Shown: one piece after another, positions 36,421 to 47,274 of the stretch
Layout: each line of letters begins with the position of its first letter
Numbering within the stretch: the first letter of the stretch is position 1
DNA from: Carya illinoinensis
Taxonomy: Eukaryota > Streptophyta > Magnoliopsida > Fagales > Juglandaceae
Assembly (NCBI RefSeq): GCF_018687715.1
Contig: NC_056755.1
Location: 27,883,501-27,947,500, forward strand
DNA: 64,000 bases
Direction: 5' to 3'
The notes under the pieces: model-generated
The model's database searches: none
Told to the model about the DNA's origin: nothing
What the model saw: only the letters and a program-made list of their open reading frames with translations
Translations under genes and position numbers: made by a program

Positions 36421-38878
36421 ATCTACACTTCCTCCCGTAAAGAGCTTCATAGGGAGCCATCTGAATGGTCGCATGGAAGCTGTTATTATATGCAAACTCT
36501 ATGAGCGGCAAATGGTTTTCCCAACTCCCCTGAAATTCCATGACACACGCTTGCAACATGTCTTCAAGGGTCTGAATGGTGCGCTCCGATTGGCCGTCTG
36601 TCTGTGGGTGGTAAGCAGTACTGAACTTCAACTTAGTACCCAAAGCTGCCTGCAAACTTTTCCAGAACTGCGACGTGAACCTTGGGTCTCGATCCGACAC
36701 TATACTCTTTGGTATGCCGTGCAGCCGCACTATTTCTTTCACGTACAAGCGTGTCAACTTACCCAAGGAGTTGGTGTTATTAACAGGAAGGAAATGAGCA
36801 CTCTTCGTTAAACGGTCAACAATCACCCAAACAGAATTTTTCCCACTAGGCGTTCTCGGCAAACCCACTACAAAGTCCATCGTGATGTCATCCCATTTCC
36901 ACTCGGGAATAGGGAGGGGTTGGAGCATACCTGCAGGTCTTTGATGCTCGGCCTTCACTTGACGGCATGTGTGGCATTTCTCAACATGTAAGGCAATATC
37001 CCTCTTCATTCCATCCCACCAATAATTTTTCTTCAAGTCCCGATACATCTTTGTACTGCCGGGGTGAACTGAATAAGGGGCCGCATGAGCTTCTGCCATG
37101 ATCCGCTCCTTGAATTCCGAATCTTTGGGGACCACTCTGCGATCTCGGAACCGAAGTATCCCATCTTTATCCATGCTATAATGCAACGGCCCTCGAGATT
37201 TTCTGACCCTTTTTCTGATATTCAACAGCTTTGGATCCTTCCTTTGAAGAGTCTTCAACTCCTCAAAATCAGTTACCCGAATATCAAGAACTGAAGATAA
37301 AATCTCTTCTTGCTGCGAACTCTCAATAAGGAGCCTTCTCATCCCACAAAGCAACGAATTCAATTCCGATGGCTCGGCTTCATCTTCCAAGTGCGATTTT
37401 CGGCTCAAAGCATCAGCAACTATATTAGCCTTCCCCGGATGGTATTTGATCTCACACTGGTAGTCACTGATTAGCTCTAGCCATCGCCTCTGCCTCATGT
37501 TCAGATTTTTCTGGGAAAACAAATGCTTCAAGCTCTTGTGATCAGTGTATACCTCGCATGCTTCCCCATACAAAAAGTGCCGCCAGATCTTGAGTGCAAA
37601 AACAATCGCAGCCAATTCCAAATCGTGCGTCGGATAATTTTTCTCATGGTCCTTTAGCTGACGAGACGCATAGGCAACAACCCGTCCTTCCTGCATAAGG
37701 ACACAACCCAAACCAAACTTAGACGCATCACTGAAAACTACGAATGGCTTATGCGGTTCTGGGAGCGCTAACACTGGTGCCGTCGTCAACCTGTTCTTTA
37801 ATTCTTGGAAGCTTCTCTCATATTTATCTGACCACACAAATTCTGTATTCTTCCGAGTCAGAGCTGTGAGAGGTCCGGATAGGCGAGTAAATCCCTCCAC
37901 AAATCTTCGGTAATAACCAGCAAGCCCCAAGAAACTCCGGATCTCGCGCACTGTAGTCGGACGCGGCCATGACAAAATGGCTTCTACCTTACTATGATCA
38001 ACAGCCACTCCGTCTCGGGAAATCACATGCCCAAGAAATCTGACTTCCTCCAGCCAAAATTCACACTTGCTAAGCTTGGCATATAGCTGGTGTTCTCTCA
38101 ATTTCCCAAGTACCAGACGAAGATGATACACATGTTCTTCAACATCTCGGGAATAAATCAGAATATCATCAATAAACACTACCACAAAGGAATCCAGATA
38201 AGGTTGAAATACTTGATTCATTAAATCCATGAAAGCAGCAGGGGCATTAGCTAACCCAAACGGCATCACCTTAAATTCATAATGCCCATACCTCGACCTG
38301 AAAGCAGTTTTAGGCACATCCTTGTCTCTGATCCTCAGCTGGTAGTATCCCGACCTCAAATCAATCTTCGAGAACACGGCTGATCCTTGAAGCTGATCAA
38401 ATAAATCGTCGATCCGCGGGAGAGGATATTTATTTTTGATGGTCACCTTGTTTAATTCCCTATAATCTATGCACATATGGAGGGTTCCATCTTTCTTTTT
38501 AACGAACAACACTGGCGCACCCCACGACGAAGTACTAGGCTGAATAAATCCCTTATCTACCAGCTCTTGCAACTGAGTCTTCAACTCTTTTAATTCAGCC
38601 AGTGCCATGCGATAAGGAGCTTTATGTACAGGAGCCGCTCCAGGTTCCAAGTCTATAACAAACTCCATTTCCCGAACAGGGGGTAGTCCGGGCAAGTCAT
38701 CCACAAACACATTGGGAAATTCTTCTACAACTGGAATGTCTACCAAAGACTTCTCCTCGGACGACGTGGACACCATCAGAACTAAGAATGCATATGCTCC
38801 CCATGCAATTTCTCTTCTTGCTTGAATTGCCGATATAATTACCGGCTTTTCTTTTAACTTCCCGTAAATTCCAGACAA
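36398..38878 (-). pseudogene. pol: Reverse transcriptase, RNase H and integrase (826 codons open)
   Basis: [51 protein letters not shown], catalytic FIDD at 38165-38176, [10 protein letters not shown]. RNase [57 protein letters not shown]. Integrase: an HHCC zinc finger ([10 protein letters not shown] ... CHTCRQVK), Asp in [10 protein letters not shown], Asp in [10 protein letters not shown] and Glu in TDGQSERTI, with 35 residues between the last two, as usual. The frame ends at 36398 just after [11 protein letters not shown] because of an indel. At its upstream end it overlaps the protease frame near 38854-38878 in a -1 relation. All catalytic residues are retained, so this is the best preserved polymerase here. 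Confidence 0.93.
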
Positions 38879-39215
38879 TCACCATCTGGAAGCTGAAAGG
38901 TAATTACCCGACTTCTACAATTAATACTCGCAGAATATCGGTATAGCCAATCCATCCCGAGAATGATATCAAAACCCAACAGCTTAAACACAACCAAATC
39001 AGCATCCAAGAACCTTCCATCAAAATTTAACGGGCATCCCAACGCAATCTTGGAACACCATACTATTTCACCATCGGGTAAAGCCACCACCAATGACTTT
39101 GGCAAAGGTTCCGTGACCAAATTACACATCCGCGCAAACGTGGAAGATACAAATGACTGTGAAGCACAGGAATCAAACAAAGTGCAAGCATAAAACTCAT
39201 ACAAATGGACTCTCC
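38854..39215 (-). pseudogene. pol: Aspartic protease with altered active-site Gly
   Basis: Retropepsin-like domain: RVHLYEFYACTLFDSCAS, then ALPDGEIVWCSKIALGCPL, LGFDIILGMDWLYRYSA. The active site reads Asp-Ser-Cys-Ala; the family has Asp-(Ser/Thr)-Gly-Ala. The Cys codon is at 39166-39168 and the Asp at 39172-39174, consistent with one GGT to TGT change that would be expected to abolish or cripple activity. The frame ends at TAA 38854-38856 while RT continues one base out of register. Its upstream part connects cleanly to gag only if 39216-39310 is removed. Confidence 0.85.
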
Positions 39216-39310
39216 CTGAACCAAACACACAACCCATGAAATCCAAGAAAACAAAGAAGAAACCAAATACACCAAAATTAAATCCAACATAGAATCAAAT
39301 TAATCCATAC
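39216..39310 (-). other. Putative 95-nt intron between gag and protease
   Basis: On the element strand the segment starts GTATGG after exon base G (39311), ends GGTTCAG at 39216 and is T-rich with TTTCTTC runs near the 3' end. Joining 39311 to 39215 keeps the frame and restores the gag-to-protease reading (VITG joined to RVHLYEF). Unspliced, the gag frame stops at TAA 39300-39302. It is longer than the minimum for plant introns. An alternative is a 95-bp insertion that happens to have GT...AG ends. Confidence 0.55.
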
Positions 39311-40158
39311 CTGTAATTACTCCAGCATCATGGGTCGCTGGCGCCTCATCATCCACATCTCCGGGTGTGACAGTATAAACCCGGGCTTGCACTGCTTGCC
39401 TTGGATTTGTTCTTCCACCGCGTCTACCTCCACGGCTTCCTTGAGCTGTTCTTGGACATTCTTTGGCAAAGTGACCCTGCTGGCCACAATTGTAACATCG
39501 AGCCCCACCAGAAGGGCACTCACCCACATGGGCTCTATTACAAACTCTGCAAACAGGCACACGTCCTCCCATGCGAACACCTGAGGATGCTTGCGGTCGA
39601 GTTCAGGTCCGCTGAACAAATTTCTGAGGCGAGCCCGAGCTGCTTCCTTCACCAGAAAAACTCGGCCTCTTATGACCCAGAAGGGAGCCCATACTCAGAT
39701 TATTTTCTCGCTCCACAAGGGTGGCCACATCCACTGATTCCTAAAAAGTGGATATCCGATGGCTGACCACCATACGACGTATATCAGGGCGTAGTCCCTC
39801 CTGAAAACGATCAGCTCGCATCTCCTCTGTGGCAATAAGGTGGGGAGCAAATCGCCCAAGTTCTATAAACCTTCGGGCGTACTGTTCCACTGACATGCCT
39901 CCTTGGACCAAATTTGAGAACTCTCTTGCCTTTTGCTTCCTTACCGATACGGGGTAGAAGCGGTCATTAAATTCTTTCTTGAAGCGCTGCCAGGTTACAG
40001 CGGCGAATGATCCCAGCTCTGCTTCTAACATCACCCTCTTGGTATCCCACCAATCAGAGGCGGTGCCTTGCAACAGATAGCTGGCATAGAGTACCTGTTG
40101 CGCCTCAGTGCAACCACACACCTCAAAAGTTCTTTCCAGTCTTTGATCCACTTTCCAG
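39300..40158 (-). pseudogene. gag: Gag, capsid and nucleocapsid part
   Basis: Retrotransposon gag domain: LERTFEVCGC, YLLQGTASDWWDTKR, WQRFKKEFNDRFYP, EFSNLVQGGMSVEQYARRF, FQEGLRPDIRRMV. A TAG (39741-39743) and a TGA (39603-39605) interrupt one continuous frame; both look like C-to-T changes. The zinc knuckle CYNCGQQGHFAKEC (CCHC) follows near 39440-39500, preceded by a Cys-rich CRVCNRAHVGECP. The upstream part of gag lies on the other side of the solo LTR at 40159-42367, with TCCAG repeated at both edges. Gag would form the particle and bind RNA. Confidence 0.88.
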
Positions 40159-42367
40159 TGTGATGACCCGCTTTTACGTGTATTTTCACTGAATTGTTGT
40201 TTTTATTTTAATTAATATATTGGTTTATTTATTTTAAATTAATGTATTTTAAATTGGTTTTAATTTATTTGATGTTGTGTTTAATTTATTTTAGTCGTTT
40301 TACGGTTTTTAATATCGTTTTCGGCGGATCGATTTTTGGTCTCCGGAGTGAGGATTGGACCTCATTTCTTTTCTTTCCTCTTTTTATTATTCCCTTTTTC
40401 CTTTTCTTTTTCTTCTTTTCTTTCTTTTGCTTCTTCTTTTTCTTCCCGTTTTCTCTCTCCCCGCGCAGCCCCCATCTCCTACCCCTTCCCGTCGCCGCCC
40501 CTTTGACCGGCCAGTTCTCCGCCGTCCGGCCACCGTTTAGTGCACCGCCACCACCATTGTCTTCCCCTTCCACCAGAGATCATCCCCACCAATTTTTAGA
40601 GCCATCGGACCAGCCGTTAGCCTTCGAGAGCCGTCGGAATTCGCTGCACCTGTTCTGTTTTTGCCCCTGTTGCTTTCGTAGCCCAGAACCGCCGTTCGCC
40701 GGCAGCGTGGCCTACACCACCCACCCAGTTTTCTTCCCCTCTCACCGGTGAACATCCCCACCAAGTTTCACCTCCATCCGAGCCACCGTTAGCCACCACG
40801 AGCTCCTCCAAGCCATACGGTTTTTCACCGTTTCCGGCGCCGTCGCACCACCTCCGCCCACCATCTTTTCACAGCTTCTTTCCCTACCTCTTGCCAACCT
40901 AAACCACCCATTTCCAGCCTCGATCCGTTGCCGGAGCAGCTCCCACAAGCTCAACTCCGTTCAGCCTCTTTTTGGCCTTCGACCGCCATTTCCACCACCA
41001 CCCACGGCCAAAACTCGTTTCCTTTAGCTTCATAAATATCTCAAGACCATTCCCTATCAATTTCGTGCCTTGTTTTGTCCCCGTTCGAAAATGGGTAATT
41101 TATTACCCACGTCAACAGTGTAAATTACACTGTTACGTTGCTTTTCTTCCGCTGTTTGCAACGCCGCGAGCTTTCTAAAAATACCGTATAGCACTGCAAG
41201 TATTTTCCAAACTCTATTTTTAGATTTAAAAATATATTGCTCATTCAATAATTATTTATCTGTTGGTTGGCTAATTCCGGACTGAGTCCGAGGAGTTCGG
41301 GGGTCGGATGGATGGAGGACGGAGTTGCTTGTTTTATTGATATATATTGGTAGGTTATTTTTGTGCATTGATATGGCATTACATGGTGCATGCACGTGTG
41401 TTTTTGTTTAAGTGTGAAAAGCCTGTGTATTGGCATAAGTAGACTTACGGGTGCGTGTGTATCACGACCCCAAGCCGGGATGGGGTATTATCCCGGTAGA
41501 GCTCCTCTGGTCACTCGGGAGCGGAATAAACTGAGTGATGTCCCCTGGGTTGTCGCTAGGCGACGACGGGAGCGGGGGCTAGGGGTTGCTTGGCTACGAA
41601 CGCGCCGGGCGTGGAACCAGGCATCGCTCTACGCACCGACTCCGTGGCCCTTCGCTGGCGAGGGCTAGAGGATGCTTGGCTACGAACACGCGGGGCGTGG
41701 AACTGGGCATCGCTCGTTAGGTGTCACATGCGTGGTGGTACTCTGCGGTGTGGCACTAGAGCCAGGGTGTGCGGATGACCCCTAGGGGAGGTCATGGCGC
41801 ATACGGATAAAATGGATTTTGGTTTGAGACGGTTATAGAGGCCAAATGTGACTTTTGGCATGGTTTTTGGAAACGATGTGTTTTTGGGCCAAATGGGATT
41901 TTTGGCGTGTGTGGAAAAATATGTTTTATGGGTTTTGTGCATTGGGCATGCTTCATGCATTTTGTTTGAGTTCTATGTGTTTTTATCTGGTGGTGTTTGG
42001 GTTTTACTTACCTGCGGTACCATTTTTGGTTCCGTAGCTTTTGGTGCAGGTTTCGAGGATGAGGAGGAGGAGGCTAAGCCCGAGGATGCGGCTCCGCCGG
42101 GTTGCTGATGTTATGCTTTATAGTTTGGTTTAAAACTATATTCGTGTTTTGTAATATTTTATTTATGTATCTTTTAAATAGCTTGTATTATGTTAAGAAA
42201 AATTCTGGTACTTAGTTTTATGACTTTCGTTATCCGTTGCGTTTCCTTTGCACATTTGTTGCTTTTACACACACTTGGCACTCGTCGTTAGGGTGGTGAC
42301 CCGGGTTGTCATCATCTGGACGTCTCGATTTCCCTGTGTCCGGGCGTGGGGATTTGGGGGCGTCACA
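40159..42367 (+). mobile_element. Solo LTR inserted antisense in gag
   Basis: 2209 bp, TGTGATGACCCG to GGGGGCGTCACA, TSD TCCAG at 40154-40158 and 42368-42372. No internal sequence or primer site is attached. The 5' end matches the Tekay-like LTR (GATGACCCGC), while the body matches the array LTRs more closely. A long pyrimidine tract lies at 40366-40452. Open frames across the tract (for example 40242-40751) are rich in Phe, Leu, Ser and Pro and are probably composition artefacts. Confidence 0.95.
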
Positions 42368-42372
42368 TCCAG

Positions 42373-42736
42373 CTTGAAGCGGATCCTCTTCTCCAGTGAA
42401 GTGTGGGGTCCTATGCGCTAGAAAGCGCTCATAGGTGCATCCGGCTTGCACCATGCTGCTAGATCCTCCCGGGTAAAGCCAAGGCCCTCCCTGATATGGC
42501 CAAGGACCTCCTGGTTGCGGCCAAAGTCCTTCTTGTTGCTGACAAGGCCCTCCTTGTGGCGGCCAGGGACCCCCTTGTTGTGGCCAAGGTCCCCCTGGTT
42601 GTGGCCAAGGCCCTGTCTGTTGTGGCCTAAAATTTTGCTGCATAAACTCCGTCATCTGCCATATGGCTTGGGCTATGGAGTCATCTCTTGACGTATTGTC
42701 CCGTGGCTCCTGAGTAGATTTCTTTGGCCTTCCCAT
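42373..42736 (-). pseudogene. gag: Gag N-terminal part with 7-residue repeats
   Basis: Starts with ATG at 42734-42736 (MGRPKKSTQEPRD), then AIWQMTEFMQQNFRPQQ, seven Gly/Pro/Trp heptads, and FTGEEDPLQAG, where the solo LTR cuts the frame. The piece continues at 40158. The start is chosen because it is the first ATG after the primer site and leader. Reading beyond 42373 runs into the solo LTR and is meaningless. Confidence 0.85.
42466..42620 (-). repeat. gag: 21-bp minisatellite coding for GPWPQPG-like heptads
   Basis: About seven units, e.g. GPWPQPG, GPWPQQG, GPWPPQG, GPCQQQE, GLWPQPG, GPWPYQG and GPWLYPG. Multiples of three keep the frame open, so unit number can change without breaking gag. 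Confidence 0.85.
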
Positions 42737-43015
42737 TTTCCTGCCACCACAACCTTTGACCCCCTTTCAGAAAACAAAAACAAATAAAACCAACAACCAA
42801 CAAAAACAGAACCAAAGATCAACACCACATCACACAAAACAAAAGAAACCAACTTGCAAAAACATAACTAAATAAATAAAAACAAACAAACAAGTTCAAA
42901 CAAATAAAACAAATAAAACAGTTTAAATAACTTTACTTAACATAATTTTAAAACACAACCTTAAAAGCATTCTGGTACTACCTACGGGACATGTGGTTTT
43001 ACCCAGAGCCAAACC

Positions 43016-43027
43016 GCTCTGATACCA
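43016..43027 (-). promoter_or_regulatory. Primer-binding site, tRNA-iMet type (Tekay-like)
   Basis: Element strand TGGTATCAGAGC, two bases from the LTR. The adjoining leader (TGGTTTTACCCAGAG on the plus strand) matches that of the array internals. Confidence 0.92.
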
Positions 43028-43029
43028 CC

Positions 43030-45104
43030 TGTGACGCCCCCAAATCCCCATGCAAGGACATGGAAAAATCGAGATGTCCGGATGATGACATCACGGGTCA
43101 TCACCCTATCGACGTGTGCCAAGTGTATGTATAAGCGACGAATGTGCACGAGAAATACGCAGCGAAAAGCAAGTCAATAACTAAGTACCAAAATGTTTCT
43201 TGTTTAATACAAAGCTATTCAAAACATACATAAATAAATATTACAAGACACAAATATAATTTAATATCAAATACAAAATATAACATTAGCATCCTGGCGG
43301 AGCCGCATCCTCGGGCTCAGCCTCCTCTTCCTCATCCTCGATCTCTGCACCAAAATCTACGATACCAAAAATGGTGCCTGCGTAAGTAAACTCCAAACAC
43401 CACTAGATAAAAACATATAAAATTCAAACAACATGGATGCAAGAAAAGCCAATGCACATGTCCCGCAAAACCACATTTTTACCACGCATGCCAAAAAACC
43501 CATTTGGCCCATAAAAACATATCCTTAAAACCAAGCCTCGCCATTATCCCAAATAATGGCCCAAACCACCATTTTCCCAGAAAATGGATCAAAAGTCTCA
43601 AAAGCCATTTTCCCAGAAAATGGCCCGCATCCGAAGACCATAAAAACGATCCAATTATGCATGCACCATGATCTCCCCTAGGGATCATCCGCACACCCTG
43701 GCTCTGTGCCACACCGCAGGTAACGACTACGCATGTGACACCTAAACGAGCAATGCCCAGACTCACGCCCAGCGCGTACATGGCCAGGCCATCCTCTAGC
43801 CCTCGCCAGTGAAGGGCCACAGAGTCGGTGAGTAGAGCGATGCCCAGACTCGCGCCCAGCGCGTACCTGGCTAGGCCATCCTCTAGCCCCCGCTCCCGTC
43901 GTCGTCCAGCGACAACTCAGGGGATGTCACTCAGTATTATCCATTCCCGAGTGACCAGAGGAGCTCCACCGAGATAATAACCCATCCCAGCTTGGGCTCG
44001 TGAGACACACGCACCCGAAATTCCATTCACGCCAGCAAAACAGGATTTCTCAAATAAAATAAAATGCACGTGCAAGCACCATGTAAATGCAATTTCAATG
44101 CACAAAACAATCAACCAACCACAAATCAATAAATCAAGAAACTCCTTCATCCATCCATCCGACCCCCGAATTCCTCGGACTCAGTCCGGAATCAACCAAC
44201 CAGCAGTAATAATTTATTGTAAGAGCAAAATATATTTAAATCTAAAAGTAGGGTTTGGAAAATACTTACAGCGCTATACGGTATTTTTAGAAAGCTTGCG
44301 GCGTTGCAAACGGCGGAGAAAAAGCAACGTAACAGTGAAAATTCACTGTGGCCGTGGGTTGTAAAATACCCACTTTTGAACGGGGACAAACCAAGGCTTG
44401 GGATTGATAGGGAATGGTCTAAGGATGATTATGAAGCTAGTGGAAGTGAAGTTTGGCCGTGGGTGGAGGCGAAAACGGTGGTTGATGGCCGGATTTCCCA
44501 AAATGGAAAGCTAGCTCGTGAGAGCTGTTCCGGTGGCTATTAGATGCCGGAAATGGGTGGGTTAAGACGGCAAGGAACCGGTGATGAACTGTTGAAGAGG
44601 TGGTGGCCGGAGGTGGAGCGACGGTTGCGGATCGAGGCAAAAACTGTGGGGCTTTGTTGGGCATTTTTCGGCCAAACGGCTGGCCGGATGGGGCTGGGAT
44701 TCGGTGGGGTGATGCGCCGGAGGGAGGGGGTTCGACTGGTGGGGGTGGTGTCGTCCACGGTGGCCGGACGGCGGTGGGTCGGGGCTGGGATGGCTTCCGG
44801 CGTGGGAGAGGAGAGAGAGAGAGTCGACTCACGGGAGAGAGGAAGAAAGAAGAAAAAGAAAATAAAGAAAAAAAGAGATGTAGGAAGAAATGAGGTCCAA
44901 TCCTCACTCCGGACAACAAAACAAATCTGCCGAGAATGAGATTAAAAACTGTAAAACAAATAAATAAATAAATAAATGAACACAACATCCAACAAATAAA
45001 AACTAAATTTAAAACGCAATAATTTAAAATAAATAAAGCAATATATTAATTAAATTAAAAACAACCCTTCAGTGAAAAAAAACACGTGAAAGCGGGTCAT
45101 CACA
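43030..45104 (-). repeat. 5' LTR of the Tekay-like element (2075 bp)
   Basis: Element strand TGTGATGACCCG ... GGGGGCGTCACA. Differences from the 3' LTR are scattered substitutions, a shorter purine tract (44838-44880) and a missing segment near 43600. Confidence 0.93.
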
Positions 45105-45109
45105 TTTTC

Positions 45110-46146
45110 TACTAACATTCTTTTCTGCAGCGCATACGATGTCTCATAAAAATGACTCATAACCAAAGGGGATGGTAGATAACTCTTTTGTGTTGTAAGT
45201 TATGCAACAATAGTTTGAGCGGTTGAACATGGTGTTAGGTGAAGTGAGGGATAGGATAGATCATCGAGATACAGTGAGTAGAAATCTGCAAGGTGAGAGA
45301 GAGAGGAGGAGATGTGAGCCTAATATTGAGAATATATATGATAAGAATGAAGAGAATGGCGAGTCTCTTGTTGTTAGGCATGCTCCCAATACAGAATTTA
45401 AGATGGATGATATAGAGCAGCAAAGAGAAAACATTTTTCATACTAGATGACACATCAACAACAAGGTATGTAGTATGATCATTGATTGGGGTAGTTGTAC
45501 TAATGTTGCTAGCACTACTTTAGTTGAGAAATTGAATTTACCTACCTTAAAACACCCTAAACCATACAAGTTGCAGTGGTTGAATGATTGTGAGGAGATT
45601 AGGGTAAATAAGCAAGTGCTAGTTTCTTTTTCAATTGGGATGTATAAGGATAAGGTACTTTGTGATGTAGTGCCTATGCATGCTGGCCATATTTTGTTAG
45701 GGAGGCCGTGGCAGTGTGATAGGAGAGTGATCCATGATGGGTTCAGTAACATGTACAGTTTTCAAAATGGTGGAAAAACAATCAAACTTGCTTCTTTAAC
45801 TCCAACAAAGGTCCATGAGGACCAATTGAAGTTGAAAAGTAAGGTTGATCAAAAAAGAAAGAGTGAAACTGAGATTGATCAAAAACGAGAAAGTAAAAGT
45901 GAGATTGAGAAAGAAAGAAATAGTGAAACCTCAAGAAAAAGAGAGAATGAATTGAAAAACAATTGTGAGGCCGAGAGTTCAAAAAAAGATGTCAAAAAAG
46001 AGAGTGAAAGAAAAGAGTGTGGAAAGGAAAAAGATAGTGAAAGAAATGAGGGTGAGGTTGAAACCACAAGAAAAAAAGAGAGTGAAAAGAAAGATGAGAG
46101 TGAAGAAAGTGAGAAAAATAAAGAGAGAAGTGAGTTTTTATGCTAA
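45110..46146 (+). pseudogene. D element: gag remnant and protease with Lys/Glu-rich tail
   Basis: One frame from 45223 carries a gag tail, then a TGA (45448-45450), then a protease: IIDWGSCTNVAS near 45478-45513 and GHILLGRPWQ near 45687. The active site reads Asp-Trp-Gly, whereas related proteins have Asp-Gly-Gly. From about 45830 to 46130 the product is almost only Lys, Glu, Ser and Arg (KRKSETEIDQKRESK type), a charged low-complexity linker made of loose repeats. The frame ends at 46144-46146; homology to the pol start continues in another frame. Confidence 0.75.
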
Positions 46147-47260
46147 GGTGAATTTTAATACTAACGAACTTAATGAATCTTTCCCTAGTATTGTTATCTC
46201 TTTGTTGCAGGGATATGAGGTCGTGTTGCCTAGTGATGTTTTTAGGGGATTGTCACCTATAAGAGAGATAGAGCATTACATGAATTTTGTGATAGGTGCG
46301 ACAGTCCCTACCCAACCTTTCTTTGAAGAACATAAGTTCTTGATATACTTGAAGGGACAAGGTAAGTTGAATAGAATGCATGCCAAGTGGGTTCAATTCA
46401 TTGAGACGTTTCCTCATGTAATTTAGTACACACATGGTAAGAAAAATTTTGTGTTTGATGCTTTAGCAAGAAGATATGTCCTTGTCATCATTTTAGATAT
46501 AAAATTATTGAGACTTGAATATGATAAGAAATTGTATGTTAATGATGATGGCTTCGCTAGTGTGTATAGAGTATGTGAGAAATCATCGTTTGGTAAGTTC
46601 TATAGACTAGATCGGTACTTGTTTAGAGATAATAGACTTTTTCTGCCTAATAGTTCTATGCGTGAGTTGCTTATGCTTAGAGCACATGAAGGTGCTTTGA
46701 TGGGACAATTTGGTGTAAAGAAGACCATAGAAGTGTTGCATGAACATTGGTGGGAGTATTGTTTCCCATTCATTGAGTTTGTATATAGTTGGAATGGTCC
46801 CTTTGGTGTAAAGAAGAGTTTAGGCATATTGCATGAATACTTTTGGGAGTATGGTTTGCCATTCATTGAGGTCGCATATAATTGGAGTGGTCATTTTGGT
46901 GTAAGGAAGACTTTAGATGTGTTTCATGAACGTTTGTGGGAATATCATTTTCCATTCATTGAATTGTCGCATGAACACTTACGAGAGTATCATTTGTCAT
47001 TATTAGAGTTTGCACCATGCATACTACTATTTTTCATTCATCTTTTGAAGTTGTTTTTTACTTTAATCCACTTATTCCTTTTGATTTAATGCCTTTACCT
47101 GTTGATGACAGAAGTAGCTTGGATGGACATTTCCAAATTCTTGATAAAATTAATGATACTTCATATCTAGTAGATCTTCCAAGTATCATGTACTTGCTAT
47201 TTTCAATGTTAATGATCTATTTCCCTTTGATCCAGGTGGAGATTTAAGGTCAAATCCTTT
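46147..47260 (+). pseudogene. D element: collapsed RT/RNase H/integrase remnant
   Basis: Frame 46148-47089, with a TAG at 46424-46426, begins with the RT entry ([14 protein letters not shown]). It jumps directly to the RNase H end ([29 protein letters not shown]), so the RT catalytic core is missing. It then has the linker before integrase (FYRLDRYLFRDNRLFLP, SSMRELLMLRAHEGALMG) and three 31-residue chimeric repeats at 46709-46990. The GPY/F-like end (PFDLMPLPVDDRSSLDG, FQILDKIND) is in a different frame (from about 47060). A short purine-rich GAGGAGAGGGGGA (47262-47274) precedes the 3' LTR and acts as polypurine tract. Confidence 0.8.
46709..46990 (+). repeat. 93-bp in-frame tandem repeat, three copies plus partial
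   Basis: TTTGGTGTAA(A/G)G recurs at 46709, 46802 and 46895. Each unit codes for a FGVKKTIEVLHEHWWEY-like stretch (integrase zinc-finger start) joined to FPFIEFVYSW-like residues (integrase core end). A fourth, shorter copy lacks the FGVKK part (SHEHLREYHLSLLEF). Confidence 0.9.
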
Positions 47261-47274
47261 TGAGGAGAGGGGGA

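Larger units (their letters stand above)
33594..45104 (-). mobile_element. Tekay/Del-like chromovirus inserted in D
   Basis: LTRs at 33594-35730 (3') and 43030-45104 (5'), primer site 43016-43027, polypurine tract 35731-35745, TTTTC duplication at 33589-33593 and 45105-45109. Gene order on the minus strand is gag, protease, RT, RNase H, integrase with GPY/F-like and chromodomain-like C-terminus. Net length without the nested solo LTR is about 9.3 kb. Gag is interrupted by a solo LTR and two stops, and pol has two frame changes. The RT and integrase catalytic residues are preserved, so inactivation looks fairly recent. Confidence 0.95.

Noticed and set aside
38854..38885. Programmed -1 ribosomal frameshift between protease and RT
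   Set aside because: The frames overlap in a -1 relation, but I see no good slippery heptamer; an indel in a decayed copy is simpler.
42230..42736. 168-codon gag frame as one continuous protein
   Set aside because: Codons beyond 42373 come from the antisense solo LTR, so only the part above 42373 is gag.
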